A stretch of 64,000 nucleotides of DNA from Streptantibioticus parmotrematis (GTDB lineage Bacteria > Actinomycetota > Actinomycetes > Streptomycetales > Streptomycetaceae): assembly GCF_019890615.1 (NCBI RefSeq), contig NZ_JAINVZ010000004.1, positions 124,001 through 188,000 on the forward strand. Direction: 5' to 3'. The number at the start of each line of letters is the position of its first letter. The stretch's first letter is position 1. Position numbers and translations under genes: made by a program. Below the pieces are notes generated by a model. The model was not told the origin of the DNA. It made no database searches and saw only the letters and a program-made list of their open reading frames with translations. Shown here piece after piece: positions 60,426 through 64,000 of the stretch.

Positions 60426-61252
60426 ACCGGCAACTCCACTTGCTGTCCGCCCGTGATCTGCTGACCGCCGAGCCCGTGCCCGACCTCGCCGCCGCTGATG
60501 TGATCGTGGCGAGCCACAGCGGCGGCAAGGACAGCATGGCCGCCCTCGACGAGACCGTGCGCCGCGCCGAGGCGGCGGGCGTGCGCGACCGCGTTGTGGT
60601 TCTCCACTGCGATCTAGGCGTCACGCCGCGCGGCCACACCGTCGAGTGGCCCGGCGCCGTCGACCTCGCCCGCCGCCACGCCGACTTCTACGGGCTGCCC
60701 TTCGAGGTCCGCCGGTCGGCCAGGTGGCCGTCGCTGGTGCACCGCATCCGAGACCGCGGCCAGTTCCCGGGGCTCTTCACGCGCTACTGCACTTCCGAGA
60801 TGAAGTACGCCGTGGCGCGGAAGTTCATCACCGAACAGGTCGCCACGCTCGGCGTCACCGGTCGCCCGGCCCGCGTCGTGCTGGTCCTGGGACTGCGCGC
60901 CGAGGAATCCCGCGACCGCGCGGCCAAGCCCACCGTCGAGCTCGACCGCCGCTCCAGCAGCGGGCGTCGCACCATCACACTGTGGTACCCGGTGCTGCGC
61001 TGGAGCACGGCCGAGGTGTGGGACCGCGTCCGGGCCACCGGCCTGCCGCACCACCCCGCCTATGACCAGGGCATGTCCCGGCTCTCGTGCAGCTTCTGCG
61101 TCCTGGCGTCCATCCCGGACCTGATCTGCGCCGCTCGCCTGCGCCCCGAACTCGCCGACGAGTACACGCGGTTGGAGGCGGACATGGGATCGCCGTTCCG
61201 TCGCGAGCTGCCGATGTCCGAGGTCATCCGGCGCGCGGGGAGGGCGGCGTGA
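60422..61252 (+). CDS. PAPS-reductase-like adenosine phosphosulfate / PP-loop protein
   Basis: This 276-residue protein has the PP-loop motif ASHSGGKDSMAAL (about residues 30-42) and the FTRYCTSEMKYAVARKFI and LSCSFCVLASI cysteine elements of the phage PAPS-reductase-like family. Such proteins activate sulfur or other groups by adenylation. In DndC they serve DNA phosphorothioation. No DndD/E or cysteine desulfurase was seen here, so its role is open; it may modify phage DNA or RNA. It overlaps both neighbours (ATGA and GTGA). Confidence 0.72.
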   Translation: MNRQLHLLSARDLLTAEPVPDLAAADVIVASHSGGKDSMAALDETVRRAEAAGVRDRVVVLHCDLGVTPRGHTVEWPGAVDLARRHADFYGLPFEVRRSARWPSLVHRIRDRGQFPGLFTRYCTSEMKYAVARKFITEQVATLGVTGRPARVVLVLGLRAEESRDRAAKPTVELDRRSSSGRRTITLWYPVLRWSTAEVWDRVRATGLPHHPAYDQGMSRLSCSFCVLASIPDLICAARLRPELADEYTRLEADMGSPFRRELPMSEVIRRAGRAA

Positions 61253-61875
61253 CCGGGCGGCAGCAGAGCGCGCCGGTGACCCTGCCGAGTGTCCAGCGCG
61301 CGGGGGAATGGCAACCGCGCGTCATCGGCCTCGACCTCTCGCTCACCTCGACCGGCGTCGCGGGGGCGGACTGGGCGCGGGCGTTCCGGCCCGGCCGGCG
61401 CCGCGGCCACGAGCGGATGGAGTGGCTGTGCGGGCACGTCGCCACCGCGGTGGAGGACGCTGATCTCGTGATGGTCGAAGGCGCCGCCTACGCCCAGGGC
61501 GGTCAGGCCGGTCACCACGAACTCGCCGGGCTGTGGTGGCTGATCACCCAGCACCTGTGGCGCCGCCGTGTCCCGTACGCGGTCGCGAACCCGCATCACC
61601 GCACGATCTACGCCACCGGACGCGCGAACCCGGCCCAGGAGTGGCCGCAGGCGCAGCGATCGCGGGTCGCCAAGGGGATGGTCCGCTCGGTCGTCGTCGA
61701 GCGGTACGGCGTCGAGTGCGAGGGGCCCGGCCGCTACGACCAGGCCGACGCCACGGTGCTCGCCGCGATGGGGCTCGACTGGCTGGGCTACCCGACGGTG
61801 CCGGTGCCCGACACCCACCGGCGGGCGCTGGAGGCGGTGCGTTGGCCCGACCTCATCCCGCCGGTGGCGAATTAG
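61249..61875 (+). CDS. RuvC-like Holliday junction resolvase
   Basis: This 208-residue protein has the RuvC catalytic pattern: GLDLSLTSTGVAG, DLVMVEGAA and YDQADATVLAA, with acids for two metals. It would resolve branched DNA before packaging. It starts at a GTG overlapping the PAPS-reductase-like stop (GTGA). Confidence 0.82.
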   Translation: MTGRQQSAPVTLPSVQRAGEWQPRVIGLDLSLTSTGVAGADWARAFRPGRRRGHERMEWLCGHVATAVEDADLVMVEGAAYAQGGQAGHHELAGLWWLITQHLWRRRVPYAVANPHHRTIYATGRANPAQEWPQAQRSRVAKGMVRSVVVERYGVECEGPGRYDQADATVLAAMGLDWLGYPTVPVPDTHRRALEAVRWPDLIPPVAN

Positions 61876-61921
61876 GGAAAGGAATTCCATGGAGTAAATC
61901 AGGCTCCAAGTCGGGCGTAAC

Positions 61922-61956
61922 TTGCATTTGAGGTATTTGCAATTAAGATATAAGTA
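61922..61956 (+). promoter_or_regulatory. promoter with TAAGATATA core (copy 3)
   Basis: TTGCAT (61922-61927), 16 bp, then TAAGAT (61944-61949), continued as TAAGATATAAGTA. It drives the microprotein gene at 61995, which is closed by its own hairpin at 62115-62140. Confidence 0.7.
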
Positions 61957-61994
61957 AGGAATTCGGGAAATTCCCGCCTTGAAAGGAGGAGGAA

Positions 61995-62096
61995 ATGGAT
62001 ACGGGAAACGGCGCTCCGCGATGTCCGTGTGAGTGCAACCGAACAGGGTTCTGCGGCGGCTGCGGACACGCCGGATGCGGCGGACGCCGCCGCTGA
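61995..62096 (+). CDS. 33-residue six-cysteine microprotein
   Basis: This tiny gene encodes a protein with six cysteines in 33 residues, in the pattern CPCEC and later CGGCGHAGC. It is too short to be found by ordinary gene calling. An AAAGGAGGAGG lies just before the ATG, a strong promoter lies 46 bp upstream and a perfect hairpin lies 19 bp downstream, so it is a complete transcription unit. The pattern suggests a zinc or Fe-S microdomain. I know of no family. Confidence 0.62.
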   Translation: MDTGNGAPRCPCECNRTGFCGGCGHAGCGGRRR

Positions 62097-62114
62097 GCAG
62101 CACCTCACACCACC

Positions 62115-62140
62115 GCGCCCCCGGCTCGCGCCGGGGGCGC
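62115..62140 (+). terminator. perfect 11-bp hairpin
   Basis: GCGCCCCCGGC (62115-62125) pairs with GCCGGGGGCGC (62130-62140) across a 4-nt loop. It closes the microprotein unit. The TTGGAGAC leader of the next gene starts at 62163. Confidence 0.7.
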
Positions 62141-62177
62141 ACCCATACGCGACAGCGCCATCTTGGAGACCAACCCC

Positions 62178-62804
62178 ATGACCCACTCTCGCGGAGTTCA
62201 GCACCTCGCGGACGAACTCGGCGTGGAGGCCGAGCACGTCGCCCGCGCTTTCCGCACCGCATCCCACGCCCACGCGGCCATACGCGCGGTGAAATACACG
62301 CACCTGACCGATGAGCAGTTCCGCCGGCTCATCGACAACGACCGCTACACCATCGCCGTCGTCGCCAACCTGGCCATGCGCTTCGCCGGACGCACCGAGG
62401 ACGCACGCCTGCTGACGGACATCTACAAGGCCGCCTCAGGCAAGACCGCCCACCGCCCCGTCATCCGCCGCGGCGTCGGCACCCTGCGCGACCACCACGA
62501 CCACGACGTGGTCCAGCAGGCCATCCGCATCCTGCAGGCGGCCGGTCTGCCGCCCATCGAGACCGACGGCACCCGGGCCCTGCGCGACGGATTCCAGGTC
62601 CTGCCCGGCTGCGACGAACTCCCCGGCTGGGTGTTCATCGCCCCCGACCCCGACTGCGCGCACCGCGGTGGCTTCGCCGGAGGCCGCGACGGCTATCCGA
62701 CCGTCATGAAGTGGGCCGGATGGGGCGTCATCCCCGAACCGCTCGCCGAGGGACTGTTCGCCGCCGTTCACCCCGACCACCGGGACCAGCCCTTCCCCTC
62801 CTGA
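62178..62804 (+). CDS. early phage protein, unknown
   Basis: This 208-residue protein starts after TTGGAGACC. The N-terminal half is helical (VQHLADELGVEAEHVARAFRTA, LIDNDRYTIAVVANLAMRF). The C-terminal half has Gly/Trp-rich loops (DELPGWVFIAPDPDC). No family is recognised. Confidence 0.6.
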   Translation: MTHSRGVQHLADELGVEAEHVARAFRTASHAHAAIRAVKYTHLTDEQFRRLIDNDRYTIAVVANLAMRFAGRTEDARLLTDIYKAASGKTAHRPVIRRGVGTLRDHHDHDVVQQAIRILQAAGLPPIETDGTRALRDGFQVLPGCDELPGWVFIAPDPDCAHRGGFAGGRDGYPTVMKWAGWGVIPEPLAEGLFAAVHPDHRDQPFPS

Positions 62805-62866
62805 CCCACCTCGCGGTCGGCGCGCTCACCGGCGCGCCGGCCGCCCTCCCGAAAGGCTCTCCGCAC

Positions 62867-63166
62867 GTGAAGTTCCCGGTCGACGACACCATGCTCACCG
62901 CCTGGTCCACCCTCCTCGGCCTGACCGACCAGCAGCGCGACGACGTACTCGGCGAGATCGAAGCCACCCTGCGCCGCGGCTACACCCTGCGCCCACTCGC
63001 GATACGCCACCTCTCCTTCGAGCAGGCGACCGCCGACATGGACCCCGACGAACTCGCCCTGATCTTCCTGGAGACCGGCCTGCGCCGCGCCGGGCACCCG
63101 GACGCGGCCGACGCCGTACTCCGCCGCGGCCTCCTCGCACAACTCCACGCCGCACACGCCGACTGA
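62867..63166 (+). CDS. small early helical protein, unknown
   Basis: This 99-residue protein starts at a GTG with GAAAGG upstream. It is helical and acidic (LLGLTDQQRDDVLGEIEATL). No family is recognised. Confidence 0.55.
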   Translation: MKFPVDDTMLTAWSTLLGLTDQQRDDVLGEIEATLRRGYTLRPLAIRHLSFEQATADMDPDELALIFLETGLRRAGHPDAADAVLRRGLLAQLHAAHAD

Positions 63167-63192
63167 CCTGCACCCCACTTCCCATCACTCCG

Positions 63193-63224
63193 CCGCCCCG
63201 GCCGCGCACCGCGCACCGGGGCGG
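63193..63224 (+). terminator. 9-bp hairpin before the methyltransferase
   Basis: CCGCCCCGG (63193-63201) pairs with CCGGGGCGG (63216-63224). It lies between the small helical gene and the N6 methyltransferase. Confidence 0.5.
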
Positions 63225-63254
63225 CCCCATGCGCGCAGAAAGGTACGCAGACCG

Positions 63255-64000
63255 ATGTCCACCGACGACGTGCCATTCCTCCCACGGGCGGCCACCGTCA
63301 CCACCTCGCGCACGGCGCCATCCTGGGCCAAGAAGACCCCGCCCGCGCCGAAGGCGTCCGCACGGCCAAGGGTCACCGCACGGAAGTTCAACGCGCCGCG
63401 CGATCCCCACGAGCACGCCCGCAAGATCGCGGAGAATGTCCTCGACGCCTGGTACCGGTCCTTCGGCGGCAGCAGCATCGACATCCCTCTCGGCACCGTC
63501 GCCGGGCTCTCCCTGCTGCGCAACGTCCCCGGCCTGGCGGACTGGGTGCTCAACCTCCAGCCCGAAGAACTCCCTCAGCTGCTCAAGGAGATCTACCTCG
63601 GACACTGGATCAACCGCCCCGATCTCATTAACCGAGCGATACGCCTGCACGACTGGGCCTGGAACCCCGCCCCGGACAAGCAGCAGCTCCGCGCAGTCCA
63701 CGCCGTCGCCTGCGCGGCCATCGACACCGGCTTGCTCGACCTCACCGGCCATGACGACCCAGGGCAACGCTCCGAGGCCGACGTGCTCAGCCCGCTGCTC
63801 ACCGGCCTGCGTCACAAGAGCGACAAGAAGTGGCGGGGCGAGTACCACACGCCGGCGTCCGTCACCGACCTGATGGCCAACGTGACGGTGGACAAGGAAG
63901 TCGTCAAGCCCGGGATGGCCTTTCGCGAACCCGCCGTCGGCTCCGGCGGCATGTTCCGCTCCGTAGCCCAGCGCCTGCGCGAACTCGGCCTCAGCCCGCA
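63255..64000 (+). CDS. N6-adenine DNA methyltransferase (partial, runs off right edge)
   Basis: The open frame is cut by the window end after about 248 residues. It has GEYHTPASVTDLMA followed by FREPAVGSGGMFRS, the SAM-binding motif I of type I-like (HsdM) N6-adenine methyltransferases. An N-terminal helical domain precedes it. The catalytic NPPF/Y motif is not yet in view. The ATG at 63255 is preceded by AGAAAGG. It likely protects phage DNA from host restriction. Confidence 0.78.
   Translation, partial: MSTDDVPFLPRAATVTTSRTAPSWAKKTPPAPKASARPRVTARKFNAPRDPHEHARKIAENVLDAWYRSFGGSSIDIPLGTVAGLSLLRNVPGLADWVLNLQPEELPQLLKEIYLGHWINRPDLINRAIRLHDWAWNPAPDKQQLRAVHAVACAAIDTGLLDLTGHDDPGQRSEADVLSPLLTGLRHKSDKKWRGEYHTPASVTDLMANVTVDKEVVKPGMAFREPAVGSGGMFRSVAQRLRELGLSP

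Noticed and set aside
1-64000. tRNA genes, CRISPR arrays, integrase or attachment sites.
   Set aside because: None could be recognised by eye in the window; attachment sites may lie outside it.

Overview
The window is high-GC actinobacterial DNA with the codon use and regulator families (WhiB-like, XRE-DUF5753 with DUF397, DUF574 methyltransferase, STAND/WD40 proteins) typical of Streptomyces or a close relative. Its backbone is a temperate siphophage or prophage. In order it holds packaging and head genes (28-2048 and 6530-11262), head-tail and tail genes (31446-42435), a lysis module (47674-49186), and a rightward early/replication region (49806 to the right edge). No integrase, attachment site, tRNA or CRISPR array was seen.

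Three blocks of non-phage genes interrupt this order. Block A (about 2050-6500) lies between large terminase and portal. It carries an IS5-type transposase remnant, a flavin amine oxidase plus aldehyde dehydrogenase pair under a divergent TetR regulator, and a decayed piece that resembles an ATP-dependent DNA ligase. Block B (about 11263-31440) lies between head and tail genes. It carries a STAND/TPR ATPase next to a QueD-like enzyme, an archaeal-type aspartyl-tRNA synthetase, a DUF89/ARMT1-type protein coupled to an XRE/NB-ARC/WD40 protein, and a four-gene peptide-modification operon made of a small protein, a radical SAM/SPASM enzyme, a second radical SAM enzyme and an HxD...H oxygenase. It ends with an uncharacterised three-gene group that includes a 1092-residue protein. 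Block C (42442-47127) lies between tail and lysis genes and holds developmental-type regulators and a SAM methyltransferase. Several block B genes are on the minus strand, so the phage late operon cannot be one simple transcript here.

The tail module has the usual order: connector, tail completion proteins, major tail protein, a frameshifted chaperone pair with a GGGAAAA slip site, a 1419-residue tape measure and minor tail proteins. The lysis gene encodes amidase, linker, peptidoglycan-binding domain and holin-like segment in one frame, with an internal ribosome-binding site before the holin part.

The early region encodes RecT, a Cas4-like nuclease, and a winged-helix initiator candidate that carries four 20-bp palindromic iterons inside its own coding sequence. 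It also encodes a C5 cytosine methyltransferase, a WhiB-like factor, a PAPS-reductase-like protein, a RuvC-like resolvase, a 33-residue six-cysteine microprotein and the start of an N6-adenine methyltransferase. Many early genes are followed by long near-perfect hairpins, five have a TTGGAGA-type leader, and three promoters share a TAAGATATA core.
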